Assembly (NCBI GenBank): GCA_038319025.1 | Contig: JBBQCW010000001.1 | Span: 186,001-250,000 of the forward strand | DNA from: JBBQCW01 sp038319025 | GTDB taxonomy: Bacteria; Actinomycetota; Thermoleophilia; Solirubrobacterales; Solirubrobacteraceae | Direction: 5' to 3' | DNA length: 64,000 nt | Shown here: positions 1 to 8,416 of the stretch, piece after piece | Numbering within the stretch: position 1 is the stretch's first letter | How the letters are laid out: each line of letters begins with the position of its first letter | Made by a program: the position numbers and the translations under genes | Notes under the pieces: generated by a model | The model's input: only the letters and a program-made list of their open reading frames with translations | Told to the model about the DNA's origin: nothing | The model's database searches: none

Positions 1-167
1 CGCAAGCCTACGGACACAACGGGTGCCGGGGAAGGCGCTTGCACCTCGGTCTCGGTCCTCGGGTTGAAGCCCGCCCATCCAATACCGCCGCCGTCCGGCC
101 CCATGATGGGTGGCCCGGCGATAGCTGGAACCTGTGAAAGGTCCGTTCGTCCTGTCACCCTGAGTGG
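1..167. other. Left edge, no gene assigned
   Basis: No complete gene is visible. Frame 1 of the plus strand is open from the window edge to about 219, but without a start or recognisable motif. A short CGGG/CCCG stem near 60-75 superficially recalls a tRNA or tmRNA T arm, but its loop does not fit the TTCRA consensus, so no RNA is called. Confidence 0.3.
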
Positions 168-953
168 GTGTCTCAGCGGCCGCCGGAAACCTGCATGTTC
201 TGCGGCGCCTCAGGCGTAACCAAGGCGCATATCTTCGCGGAGTCTTGGACAAAGATGTTCGATGAACCGGACGACGCCGAAGACCACGCGGTCGTCCATG
301 AATACATCGACCCGGGGACAGGAAAGAAGCGCGAGCTGAAACGCGCGAAGACGTTCGCTCTGACAAGCCGCAATGTATGCGGCCGGTGCAACAGCGGTTG
401 GCTCAACCAGGTTGAGGACAAGGTCAAGCCGCTCATGGCTTGTTTTGCGGCGAACACCCCGGTGACGCTCGATTCCGAAGAGCAGGCCGGCCTTGCCCTC
501 TGGGCGTTCGCTGCGGCACTCATTGCCATGCGCGGAGATCCAGCTGCGCGTGACTTCGCCGATCCGGCACTTGCCCGCGAGCTCTACCGCACGCGCAGGC
601 CGCCTGATGGACTGGAGATCTGGCTTGGAGCCAACAGCCACGGCCACATGGGCTGGTTCGGCTCCTACTCGCTCAAGATTCCAACGGCGCCGGGGCGAAC
701 GGAGGCTTGGGGCGCGTCCATCTCGTTCGGCTACGTCGTGATCCACATGGTCTTGCATGGTCTTCACGATCAGCGGATGAATCTTCGCCGCGACGCGGCT
801 CGCGCCCTGCGCCGTATCTGGGAAACGAGCGACCGGGTGGACTGGCCTCCTAAAGTTCTCATCGGCCCGCGCGACCTCACGCCGCTCGTAACGACCGTCA
901 GCGAGCAGAGCTCGTTTGAGCGTGCGGCTCCGTCCCGGCGCGGCAGGGGCTAG
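168..953 (+). CDS. HNH-endonuclease-like zinc protein
   Basis: A 261-aa protein with a GTG start. The N-terminus carries CxxC at residues 9-12, then KAHIF, and about 60 residues on a second CGRCNSGW motif. This CxxC-H-CxxCN spacing is that of HNH-like zinc-bound folds, in which two Cys pairs hold a zinc ion and nearby His/Asn residues serve catalysis. The rest of the protein is helical with no motif I recognise. Function is inferred from the motif only; nuclease activity is not established. It opens an accessory region next to a DUF488 gene 21 bp downstream on the same strand, so the two may be co-transcribed. Confidence 0.6.
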   Translation: MSQRPPETCMFCGASGVTKAHIFAESWTKMFDEPDDAEDHAVVHEYIDPGTGKKRELKRAKTFALTSRNVCGRCNSGWLNQVEDKVKPLMACFAANTPVTLDSEEQAGLALWAFAAALIAMRGDPAARDFADPALARELYRTRRPPDGLEIWLGANSHGHMGWFGSYSLKIPTAPGRTEAWGASISFGYVVIHMVLHGLHDQRMNLRRDAARALRRIWETSDRVDWPPKVLIGPRDLTPLVTTVSEQSSFERAAPSRRGRG

Positions 954-974
954 GCGATCCGGGTAGAACCTTTA

Positions 975-1418
975 GTGATGCCGTTGACGATCCTCACCAC
1001 GGGCTATGAGCAGCACAAGACCCCTGGGGATCTTGTTCGGGTACTTCAGAAGTCCGGCGTTCGCCGGCTCGTCGATGTTCGTGAGCTTCCGCTGTCGCGG
1101 AGGCGGGGGTTCTCCAAGACGAAGCTGGGAGAGTGCCTGGCCGAGGCCGGCATCGCGTACGAGCATGAGCGTGCGCTCGGGAACCCCAAGCCCTTGCGGG
1201 ACCTGTACCGCTCTGGGCGGCAGGACGAGGGTGAGGTCGGATACCTCGCGCATGTTCGCAACGGATCTGCGCCGGCGGTCGATGCGCTCGCGGCGAGACT
1301 GGACGGCCAGCTGACGTGCGTGATGTGCTTTGAAGCGGACCATCGGACCTGCCATCGGAGCCTGCTCGTCGATGAACTCGCCGTCCGCCGGCCCGGCCTG
1401 GTCGTCAAGAACCTGTAG
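975..1418 (+). CDS. DUF488 family protein
   Basis: A 147-aa protein matching the DUF488 pattern: an N-terminal TILTTGYEQH segment, then VDVRELPLSRRRGFSK and a C-terminal CFEADHRTCHRSLL stretch with conserved Cys/His. The family is widespread with no firmly established biochemical role. The start may be GTG at 975 or ATG at 978. It sits 21 bp after the HNH-like gene, and its stop abuts the stop of a convergent minus-strand gene at 1419. A similar DUF488 neighbour arrangement is, from memory, common in mobile regions. Confidence 0.85.
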   Translation: MMPLTILTTGYEQHKTPGDLVRVLQKSGVRRLVDVRELPLSRRRGFSKTKLGECLAEAGIAYEHERALGNPKPLRDLYRSGRQDEGEVGYLAHVRNGSAPAVDALAARLDGQLTCVMCFEADHRTCHRSLLVDELAVRRPGLVVKNL

Positions 1419-2042
1419 CTACGCGGCGATCGGCAGCGAGGTCTGGGCCTGCACGGGCGGCCACACCACGCTGAGGATGAGGAACTTGTCCGGATACTGG
1501 TGCTGGCTGCCGACCACGAAATTCGTGTCGCGGGCCGGACCGCACATCTCGTCCAGCCACTTCGTCTCGAGCATCTGCTTCAGCTCGGCGGTGTTTGCGG
1601 CGCGAGCTGACCACGCGCGGCAGGCCTGGCCAACCTCCCAGTCCACGTTCTGCTGCTCGTGCCCCTTGCAGGCCGGGTCCTCGCACCGGTAGCGGTAAGA
1701 GAGAGTGAGCGGCGGCTTCTCGAGGATGCCCTTCGGGTTCGCAGCGAACAGCGGCTTCTGATCGAGGATCATCCGTTGCTGGGAAGTCCACCCGGGTGTG
1801 GGCTCGACGACGAGCCGATCGACGTCCGTAGGGCGGAACATGCCCAGCGAGGTCCCGTCCGTGTGCTGACGGCGGACAAGCTCACACATGGATTCAGTTC
1901 GGAGGGGCTCGAGCAGGTCCATACGCTCCGACCAGCCGTTCTTAGCGGTCACCGTCTCGCCGAGCTCGATCGTGTCAAGGATGGGAGTCCTCGTCTCAGG
2001 TCGACGGTCCGATCGCGGAGTGGACTGCTGGACGCATTGCAC
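1419..2042 (-). CDS. DUF488-associated hypothetical zinc-ligand protein, possibly 5' truncated
   Basis: About 207 aa from a GTG start. The centre has TSLGMFRP, and about 60 residues later YRYRCEDPACKGHEQQ followed by DWEVGQACR, suggesting a single Cys/Cys/His metal site. From memory, related proteins lie beside DUF488 genes and carry an extra N-terminal domain; this is not verified here. The frame stays open upstream to a TAG at about 2205 and reads naturally there, with no ATG or GTG before 2042. The gene may therefore have lost its original 5' end. It converges with the DUF488 gene, stop to stop. Confidence 0.6.
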   Translation of the reverse strand: MQCVQQSTPRSDRRPETRTPILDTIELGETVTAKNGWSERMDLLEPLRTESMCELVRRQHTDGTSLGMFRPTDVDRLVVEPTPGWTSQQRMILDQKPLFAANPKGILEKPPLTLSYRYRCEDPACKGHEQQNVDWEVGQACRAWSARAANTAELKQMLETKWLDEMCGPARDTNFVVGSQHQYPDKFLILSVVWPPVQAQTSLPIAA

Positions 2043-2250
2043 GACGACCGGCGCTCCGGTCCGAGCTACGCGTCCCTGGGCCGGTCCTCGCCGGTCGAGG
2101 ATGGCAAGCCGGCGGACGTCCGTGGTCGGGCCGTCGAGGTCGTCACTGGCCCACGCGCGCAGGTCGAATACCTCGTCGGCCAGGGACTGCAGGTCGCCGG
2201 CCGGCTACCCGGCCAGTTGCCGGTGGACGCTGCCGGCCCGAACGACGTAA

Positions 2251-2532
2251 GCGAGTCCGCCCGCCTCCTCGTTCCGCGCCCGGGAATACGCGGCCGCCGT
2301 CCTCTCAGCCTGGGACGCGTCACACGTCGCCGGCGCAGGCCACGCCGGCGCGGTCGTCGTCCACCACCGGCCGGTGCGAGACGAAGACAACACCTGGGTG
2401 ACCTGGGCGGGCGCACTCACCAGTGCGCGCTGGATGCCACGCACCATCCTCCCTGGCCTTGCGTCAACCGTGTTCGCCAGCCTCGCCAACGCACAGCTCA
2501 ACATTCCTACCAGACACAACTTCTACGCCTGA
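2251..2532 (+). pseudogene. Remnant of an unidentified gene
   Basis: A 94-codon open stretch between a TAA (2248-2250) and a TGA (2530-2532) has natural-looking composition, for example RDEDNTWVTWAGALTSARW and ANAQLNIPTRHNFYA, with G/C-ending codons. There is no usable start near its beginning; the first in-frame GTG is at 2374. Upstream the frame is broken. I read this as the 3' end of a decayed plus-strand gene, family unknown. The overlapping minus-strand frame also looks partly coding, so the strand is uncertain. Confidence 0.4.
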
Positions 2533-2563
2533 CGGCCGGCGGGACCTCAGCACCCAGCGTTCG

Positions 2564-4357
2564 TCACCGGCGTTTCTTGCTCTTCGGGTGTTTGGCACCG
2601 TGCTTACGCTTCTGCTTCTTCCGCACTTGACGAGGCGGTCGGCGTTGGGCATTCGTGGGTTTCTTGACCAAGCGTTCGAACACGGACGCGGACTCGGGGC
2701 TTGCAGGCTCAAGCCGCACGATCGTGTAGCCAGGTTGGTCGGGTGCCTCCTGCTCGGAGGCGATGACGTAGCCCGCGACGTCCACTTGCGTGTAACCCAG
2801 GTCGACTACGCGCCCCAGTACGTTCGCTGCTACTGGACGCTCCCAGCGCACCACTCGGCCCTCTCGCAGCGGTTCGATGTTGTCCGAGGGGACCGTCATC
2901 TCGAAGTCGTCCCAGGTGCCGGAATAACCGCCGTTGCGCACAGCTTCAGCGATCACGCCGACCCGGTTGGCGTCGGCACCGCGGACCTGTGCGGGTAGCT
3001 CGAACTCGACGCCGGCGAACTTCTCGATGGCGTGGACGTCTTCAAGGAAGGCAACCAGCGCGCGGTGCCCCTGTCCGAGCGGTTCGACCGGCGTGGCCAT
3101 GCGTATCTCGGGTCGGCCGCTGCCGCCGCGGTCCGTTATGACGAGCTCCCCTGGTGCGCTGATGGCGCGCATGAAGCGAAGTGCGTCGAGCTGCTCGCCA
3201 ACGGACGCGCGGGTGCGCGCGTACGTGAAATTCCAGCGAAGCTCGCCGCCGTCGCCGCGCTGCCGAAACATGGCGGTGACGGTCAGCCCGCCATACTCGC
3301 CTGCGAGTGCCCCGTCCCACCCGTCGGGCGGGGTGGCGACGGGGTGGAGCTTCACCGTGAGCTCCGCTTGCCCTTCGCCGGACTCGGCGCGGAGGTGCGC
3401 CTTCCACGGTGGCACGGGCCGGCGGGCGGGCCCGACTCGGCCGAACTTCATGGTTCCGCCGGTCAACCGCTCCCCAACGAAGTCATCGAAACCGGGCGGC
3501 ATCCGCGTGAAGGTGATGTCGAGTCCCTCGTCGATTTCGACTTCGGTTCCCTCAAGAAGCGCCTCCTGGAGGCGTTCGGCTGCGCGCTCGCCGACCTCAC
3601 CTTCAGATGGCTGGAGCACGAACTCGGGTCCGTAGCGCTCCATCGCCTCGTCGTCTCGAGGCACCACGTCGACGCGGCTTCTTACCTTGCCGTCGCCCTT
3701 TGCGAAGCTCATGATGGCGCCGGGCGTCAGAGCTGGCGCTGGCCCTCCCTCCTCATGCGTTGTCGCGGGATACGAGAAGTACGCATCGTTGCCAGCGAGG
3801 AAGGCCCCGATGTTCGAGAGGCGGTCAACTGCGTCCTCCGCATCGTCGAGGCGCCCGCCCGCCTCGATGGCCTGGTACGTCTGCTCCCGCTGAAGCTCGG
3901 GGTCCTCGAAGAAGTGACGCGCGACGCGCTCGCCGTCGTCTGAGCCCGTCAGGCGAGCCTGCAGTTCCTCGCCGTTCCAGTAATCCACCGTGATGTCGAG
4001 CGACCCGAACTTCTCGTCGAATGTCTTCTGCTCGCCGACGGTGAGCTCGCGGGGGAATACGAAGGTGTAGTGCTCTGGGTTCCAGTGCTTACGAGCATCG
4101 GCGAGCGACTTCTCGCACTTGTCCCAGTAGATCTTTTTCGGGTAGTGCTTCGACTGCCAGCTCCGCTTATAGCCGGAGCCGTCGGCCCCCGGCAACAGCA
4201 TGTCCGCGCCACCATCCGAGACGTTGGCCGGCTTGAACGCCGTCGGATGCTCCAACCGGATGAGCCGCGCGTTCATGCGCTCGAACTCCTCGTCGTTCAT
4301 GCCGACAATGTCGAAGTTCGTCGCACCCTTCGGGCGTGCCGGCCGGTCTTTGCTCAT
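2564..4357 (-). CDS. Large PD-(D/E)XK (Mrr-like) nuclease-domain protein
   Basis: The start chosen is ATG at 4357, giving 597 aa; the open frame runs further upstream but is low complexity there. Residues 35-110 look like a restriction-endonuclease-like fold: D48-GGAD52, then WQSK (Q68, K70), then HYTFVFPRELT. A Q-x-K in place of E-x-K is the arrangement seen in Mrr-type nucleases. The remaining 480 residues are beta-rich with no recognised motif, and the tail is very basic (KKQKRKHGAKHPKSKKRR). The gene diverges from a broken small membrane gene. A restriction or phage-defence role is plausible from fold and context but is inference. Confidence 0.65.
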   Translation of the reverse strand: MSKDRPARPKGATNFDIVGMNDEEFERMNARLIRLEHPTAFKPANVSDGGADMLLPGADGSGYKRSWQSKHYPKKIYWDKCEKSLADARKHWNPEHYTFVFPRELTVGEQKTFDEKFGSLDITVDYWNGEELQARLTGSDDGERVARHFFEDPELQREQTYQAIEAGGRLDDAEDAVDRLSNIGAFLAGNDAYFSYPATTHEEGGPAPALTPGAIMSFAKGDGKVRSRVDVVPRDDEAMERYGPEFVLQPSEGEVGERAAERLQEALLEGTEVEIDEGLDITFTRMPPGFDDFVGERLTGGTMKFGRVGPARRPVPPWKAHLRAESGEGQAELTVKLHPVATPPDGWDGALAGEYGGLTVTAMFRQRGDGGELRWNFTYARTRASVGEQLDALRFMRAISAPGELVITDRGGSGRPEIRMATPVEPLGQGHRALVAFLEDVHAIEKFAGVEFELPAQVRGADANRVGVIAEAVRNGGYSGTWDDFEMTVPSDNIEPLREGRVVRWERPVAANVLGRVVDLGYTQVDVAGYVIASEQEAPDQPGYTIVRLEPASPESASVFERLVKKPTNAQRRPPRQVRKKQKRKHGAKHPKSKKRR

Positions 4358-4407
4358 GACTGTGGTAGAGACTCTACGACCGAGCATCCCCGAACAAGAC
4401 TTTTCGC

Positions 4408-4850
4408 ATGTACGCTCGCCGACGGTGCGTGGTACGAGGTCGCGGGTGGAATCGGCGCGCTCGTCGGTGGCGTGGCCGCGGCCGTCGGCGCGATCACGGC
4501 CTGGCGAGCGGCCACTGCCAGCCGGGATACCAGCCGAGACGCTCTGCAGGCGCTCCGGTACGCGCTGACCCCGACCGTCGGCGTGCACTTCGCACGCCAC
4601 TGGGCCGACGACGACGGCGGAGGTGGCGGCCCGTCGAAGTTCACCGCGGCTGTCATCAACCTGGCGGAGTTCTCAGCCCGGGACGTGCATCTGCGCGCGC
4701 GGGTTGCCGACGGACATGTGGTTGCGGAGGACATCGGCTCGCTGGACCCCAACGGCGGCGGACCCGTCCCGGCTGCAAGCGCCCAGCGGCAGGTCGCGTT
4801 GCGGGACGTGCCGGCCGGTTCGTCCTGTTCGGGGCGCAGATCCCGCATAG
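4408..4850 (+). pseudogene. Frameshifted small membrane-anchored protein gene
   Basis: The frame giving AWYEVAGGIGALVGG, a hydrophobic anchor, TAWRAA and then LTPTVGVHFARHW with a beta-rich stretch is clearly protein-like from about 4427 to 4815. It has no ATG or GTG at its beginning. The ATG at 4408 is in a different frame, suggesting an early frameshift. After VALRDVPAG the natural continuation FVLFGAQIP is also in another frame, suggesting a second shift near 4813. The pieces imply one N-terminal TM protein that has decayed, unless the reads are wrong. Family unknown. Confidence 0.45.
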
Positions 4851-4902
4851 ATCATCTGAACGGGCGATTGGCGCTTGCGCGGCGGAGCGAGGGGCTCTCT
4901 GC

Positions 4903-5895
4903 ATGTGGCCGCTCATCGGCCGCCGTGTCATTGCGTTGTCATTGGTAGGGATTCGGCTGGAGTCCTGCAAGTACATGGCTGTGCGCAGCGGCGAGTTTCA
5001 AAGGTATTGCCGGCCGGTCATGGTGGCCGCTGCTTCGTTCGTTCTCCTACAGGCGGTTGGCGCCACGAGCTCGGTGTCGGCGGCGATCGGCTTCGTCGGG
5101 GCGACAGTGCTGGAGCAGGTACTGGACCGCGGCGTCGATGCCCGGGGCGGGCGCGCGGTTGGGATTGCCATGCTGGTCGTGGGGGTTTCTCTGGGCCTTG
5201 TTGCCGCGGCAAGTGCGATCGCGCGTGATGCCCCAGGAGACGTAAGCCTTGTCGTGTACGCGCCTGTGGTGGTCTTCGTCGGTGCTGGGGTCATCCTCCA
5301 GGTGTTGGGTCTTATCGGACGTGCGGTTCAGAAAGCCTCCATAGTTGGGCCCACGATCTACGGGTTCTTTGCGCTTGGGCCGTATCTCACTGCTGTCGTG
5401 CTCACGCAGCACGCCGTAGACCATTCTTCGACCGATCACACATGGGAGTTCCAGGTGGCTACTTCCGCACTCGCGGTCGCGGCGATGATGTCGTTCTGGC
5501 CGCTGGGATGGGTACGTCTATCAGCGGCTCTCGCAGACAGAGGCCAGCGCCTGCAAGTGGATGCTCAGCGCGCGATTGGAGGGACCGCACTGTTCGCATT
5601 GGCAATTCTGCTGATGGCGGGGCAGGCCGTTGCGGCAGCAAGTCACGCGGACGGCTTTGAGGTGTTTCCGGCCGCCGCCGGTGGCGCACTGGAGGGCGTC
5701 GGATCACTGCTGTGCGTGTTGATCTTGGCGTTGCCGTGCATCGTGTGGACGCTCATTGCATTTCGGGTCGATCTGGCTGAAGAGGTCAACCTGATTATCC
5801 GCGCGGGATGGCGAAGTTTGAGATCGGATAGTCCTTTGCAGGACGGCGAAGAGCCAAGTGAAGACCCCGACGAGAACCAGGAACTGTCCCAGTGA
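4903..5895 (+). CDS. Multi-pass membrane protein, unknown
   Basis: 330 aa if started at ATG 4903 (MWPL), or 306 aa from ATG 4975 (MAVRSGEF). I see about seven hydrophobic segments, including MLVVGVSLGLVAAASAI, VVYAPVVVFVGAGVILQVLG, ALFALAILLMAGQAV and LLCVLILALPCIVWTLIAF. A short acidic C-terminal tail (DGEEPSEDPDENQ) follows. No family motif is recognised. It lies between a divergent nuclease-like gene and the convergent end of the CBASS operon, so a defence link is possible but unsupported. Confidence 0.65.
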   Translation: MWPLIGRRVIALSLVGIRLESCKYMAVRSGEFQRYCRPVMVAAASFVLLQAVGATSSVSAAIGFVGATVLEQVLDRGVDARGGRAVGIAMLVVGVSLGLVAAASAIARDAPGDVSLVVYAPVVVFVGAGVILQVLGLIGRAVQKASIVGPTIYGFFALGPYLTAVVLTQHAVDHSSTDHTWEFQVATSALAVAAMMSFWPLGWVRLSAALADRGQRLQVDAQRAIGGTALFALAILLMAGQAVAAASHADGFEVFPAAAGGALEGVGSLLCVLILALPCIVWTLIAFRVDLAEEVNLIIRAGWRSLRSDSPLQDGEEPSEDPDENQELSQ

Positions 5896-6212
5896 AGCCG
5901 TTTGGCCACCATCCAACGGGCTGAACTCCTTTGTGGCCATGACTGTGAAGCCAGCCAGAACAGTCACCGCAGATCTCGCGCCTTTACCCATCTCCCTACG
6001 TTGCCACCCGACCGGTTCGTCGAGGCGTGTTTTCTAGTGCCGGGCATCAGAAGTACACGCAGGCTTGGCAAAAGCTGATTTGAGAAGTGCCCTGGATAGG
6101 TTGTCGGCAACGGCAGGTTTCCGTCTCTGCACGCCCTCAACGTTGGCTGCTCAGGTCGAAGCTCACATCGAGTAGACACCCCTACCTGTCTCACCGCGCA
6201 ACCGGCGCATTC
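5896..6212. other. Intergenic gap between convergent genes
   Basis: About 317 bp separating the ends of the membrane-protein gene and the CBASS operon. No convincing gene, tRNA or strong terminator hairpin was found on either strand; the short frames here are shadows. Confidence 0.5.
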
Positions 6213-6725
6213 CTAATGCGATCCCATATCGTCCGGGCAATAACGGTCCTCAAGTTCGACCGCCTGAAGCTCAGCCGCGGCGAGCTGCTGATCATCCGAG
6301 TTCCAGTGCCAGACTTTTGTTTCGATGAGGCCAACGTTCTTCTTCCGGCTGGTGGACAGGATCAGGAGGAGTGGGCGGGGGAGCAGCAAGGGCTTCTGCC
6401 CGGCCAAGTCCCGAGCGGTGCCCGTGTCGGTTGTGCTGGGAACCGCGGCTCCACCGGGGTGGGTGTGCCAGCTGCCCAGGAAGCCGTAACGGCCGTCGCT
6501 GGCTACCTGGACTGCTGCCATCGCCGCGGCGGTCGTTGAGCGGTCCGGCTCGAAGCTGTGCCGTCGGTGTTTGGCCTTGCGTCCTGGTCCGGAGGCGCAG
6601 GCGATCACGATCGTGTCCTCGGCCTCCCAGCCGAAGATTGCTCCTCCTGTCTCAACGAGCCGCCGTTTGATCGCCTCTCGTTCAATGAACGCCATTGCTC
6701 GGTTGTCGAGCAGGACGATCGTCAC
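6213..6725 (-). CDS. cap3: CBASS Cap3-type JAB/JAMM isopeptidase
   Basis: A 170-aa protein with an intact JAMM metalloprotease signature: E25 in VETGGAIFGW, H87-T-H89 in GSWHTHPGG, then S97-TT-D100. This is the zinc-dependent deubiquitinase-like fold. In type II CBASS, Cap3 reverses or counterbalances the conjugation carried out by Cap2. It is the last gene of a minus-strand operon and overlaps the Cap2 stop by 4 bp, so translation is coupled. Length and position fit Cap3. The assignment rests on motif plus neighbours and is strong. Confidence 0.85.
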   Translation of the reverse strand: MTIVLLDNRAMAFIEREAIKRRLVETGGAIFGWEAEDTIVIACASGPGRKAKHRRHSFEPDRSTTAAAMAAVQVASDGRYGFLGSWHTHPGGAAVPSTTDTGTARDLAGQKPLLLPRPLLLILSTSRKKNVGLIETKVWHWNSDDQQLAAAELQAVELEDRYCPDDMGSH

Positions 6726-8416
6726 GAATGTCGCCAGCAGCCGGGATGCCTGGCGAGCGTTCCCGTTTGCACTTCAGGGTCATGGCGAAAGTTCACGACC
6801 GCCCAGTTGAAACCTGCTGGCGGATACGCAGAGCGGCCGGTGGCCTGCACGACAGTCCGTGCTGCTCGCGCCGCCAGCGCCGTGGCATCGAACCCTGCAC
6901 CCGAGAAGGCGGGGTGTGAACAGCCGATGGGCGTGACGCCAGGTCCGGCTGGCGCGGCCGGCGGCTCAGGGATCGTGCCCGCCCCCTGCGCTTGAGCGAA
7001 GCAGTCGAAGCAGGGACCGCCGGGCTCGCAGACGAGCACCTCGCCACCGAAGCTTCCAGCTGTCAGGCCCGCGACCACCATCGGAGTGTGCGCTTCGCTG
7101 CATTCCCGCTGCAGGATGCGCGCTACAGCACTCGAGCCGGTCGTGTCGACGACGACGTCGGCAGCGTTGACCAGGTCGGCCACTTGCTGTGCTTCGACCG
7201 GTCCTGCGCCGACGGACAGGGTGTGCGGGAGGACTCTGATGAAGGGATTGGCTTCCTGAGCGGCCCTCCCAACAGAGAGAGCTTTGTATCCGCCTGCGTA
7301 CCCGGGAGAGAGTGGATGTCGAACGCTGTTGTTGACGTCGACAAAGTCGTTGTCGATCACGTCGATCTGCCCGACGCCGGCCTTGGCGAGCTCGAGCACG
7401 AGGGGCGCACCCAGCGAGCCCGCACCGGCCACGACCACGCTTGCACCGTCAAGACCAGTTAGCTCCGGGATCCGCCGGGCGCGTTCGTCCTTGGTGAGGG
7501 CCTGCGCGCGCAGAAGGCTGGGTGAGCTTCCTTGGTTCTTGTTGTTCAGCCGGATCTGGGCGAACACCCAGTTGCGCCGGAGTTCACCACGACTGGGGCC
7601 TTCCTCCATGAATGTCAGACCAACCCAGCAGTCTGCCTGAGCAAGGTGGTTCTTTTTGATCATCTGGGCCAGCCCGGCCGGTACCTGCGGTAGCGCGCTT
7701 CGCACACGTTCAAGGATGGCCTTGGGCGTGAACACTTCTGGCCCGACGGCTCCGGTGATCGAGATCCAATGGCCTTTGATCGCGCGCTGGTTTTGGAAGT
7801 ACAGCTCGCAGACCTCAGTGGCTGTTGCTCTGGTCTTTCCAAGGCCGATCGCGCGCATGAGCAGGAACCGGCCCGAGCGGCCTACCAGTTCAATCTCTCC
7901 ACTGCCTGCGTTCCCGGGCAGATCAGGTCTGAAGTACGGGTCCATAACGACGACGACCCCGGGCGAGAATGTGAGATGACCGGTTACCGGCTCGGGCATG
8001 TCCGCTTCGGCCTCCTCGACGGCACCGGGGCCCAGAGCGCTGTCGGCCAGGAGCGTGCGGATTCTTCGGTCAACAATCTCAGCCGCACTCATGCCGGGCC
8101 ACCAGTCCCGGTCATGATCTTCGGCCCAGCAGAAATTGCCGGCAGGGTTCTGGTGGCGGTCCAGGACGGTCTTGCCGTAGATCGTCGGGCCCTCTTCCGG
8201 GAATTCGAAGGGGTAGGCGACCTCGATGTCGAGCACCTCGTCCCCGAAAGGAAGCTGAGTGACGATCACAAGGTGATCAGGGTGCCGTCCGTCCTGCAAA
8301 CCCATGCGCTGCACGGCCGGCATGTCGCGCGCCTCAACGAACTGCGCGAGCTCCCATTCAAGCCGCTCTGGATGGCGCTCAAACCAGCCCGTCACGGGAT
8401 CAGCCGTAGCGCTCAC
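6722..8416 (-). CDS. cap2: CBASS Cap2-type E1/E2 ubiquitin-ligase-like fusion
   Basis: A 564-aa protein with two parts. Residues 1-130 look like an E2 (UBC-like) fold with likely catalytic C96 in NPAGNFCWAEDHDRDWW. Residues 320-560 are a ThiF/E1 adenylation domain with the nucleotide-binding loop VVVAGAGSLGAP (331-336) and IDVIDNDFVDVNN. C499 in PIGCSHPAF is a candidate E1 cysteine. Cap2 proteins adenylate and conjugate the C-terminus of the cognate CD-NTase to boost signalling after infection. It overlaps the upstream CD-NTase gene by 17 bp and the downstream Cap3 gene by 4 bp. Confidence 0.9.
   Translation of the reverse strand: MSATADPVTGWFERHPERLEWELAQFVEARDMPAVQRMGLQDGRHPDHLVIVTQLPFGDEVLDIEVAYPFEFPEEGPTIYGKTVLDRHQNPAGNFCWAEDHDRDWWPGMSAAEIVDRRIRTLLADSALGPGAVEEAEADMPEPVTGHLTFSPGVVVVMDPYFRPDLPGNAGSGEIELVGRSGRFLLMRAIGLGKTRATATEVCELYFQNQRAIKGHWISITGAVGPEVFTPKAILERVRSALPQVPAGLAQMIKKNHLAQADCWVGLTFMEEGPSRGELRRNWVFAQIRLNNKNQGSSPSLLRAQALTKDERARRIPELTGLDGASVVVAGAGSLGAPLVLELAKAGVGQIDVIDNDFVDVNNSVRHPLSPGYAGGYKALSVGRAAQEANPFIRVLPHTLSVGAGPVEAQQVADLVNAADVVVDTTGSSAVARILQRECSEAHTPMVVAGLTAGSFGGEVLVCEPGGPCFDCFAQAQGAGTIPEPPAAPAGPGVTPIGCSHPAFSGAGFDATALAARAARTVVQATGRSAYPPAGFNWAVVNFRHDPEVQTGTLARHPGCWRHS

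Noticed and set aside
30..100. Possible tmRNA or tRNA 3' end
   Set aside because: The loop in the CGGG/CCCG stem lacks the TTCRA T-loop consensus and no acceptor partner is visible.
1659..2630. 323-aa plus-strand frame over the DUF488-associated gene
   Set aside because: Arg-rich in its 3' half; the minus-strand frame over 1419-2042 has conserved motifs.
5964..6194. 76-aa minus-strand frame in the gap after the CBASS operon
   Set aside because: No ribosome-binding site, no motif and irregular composition.
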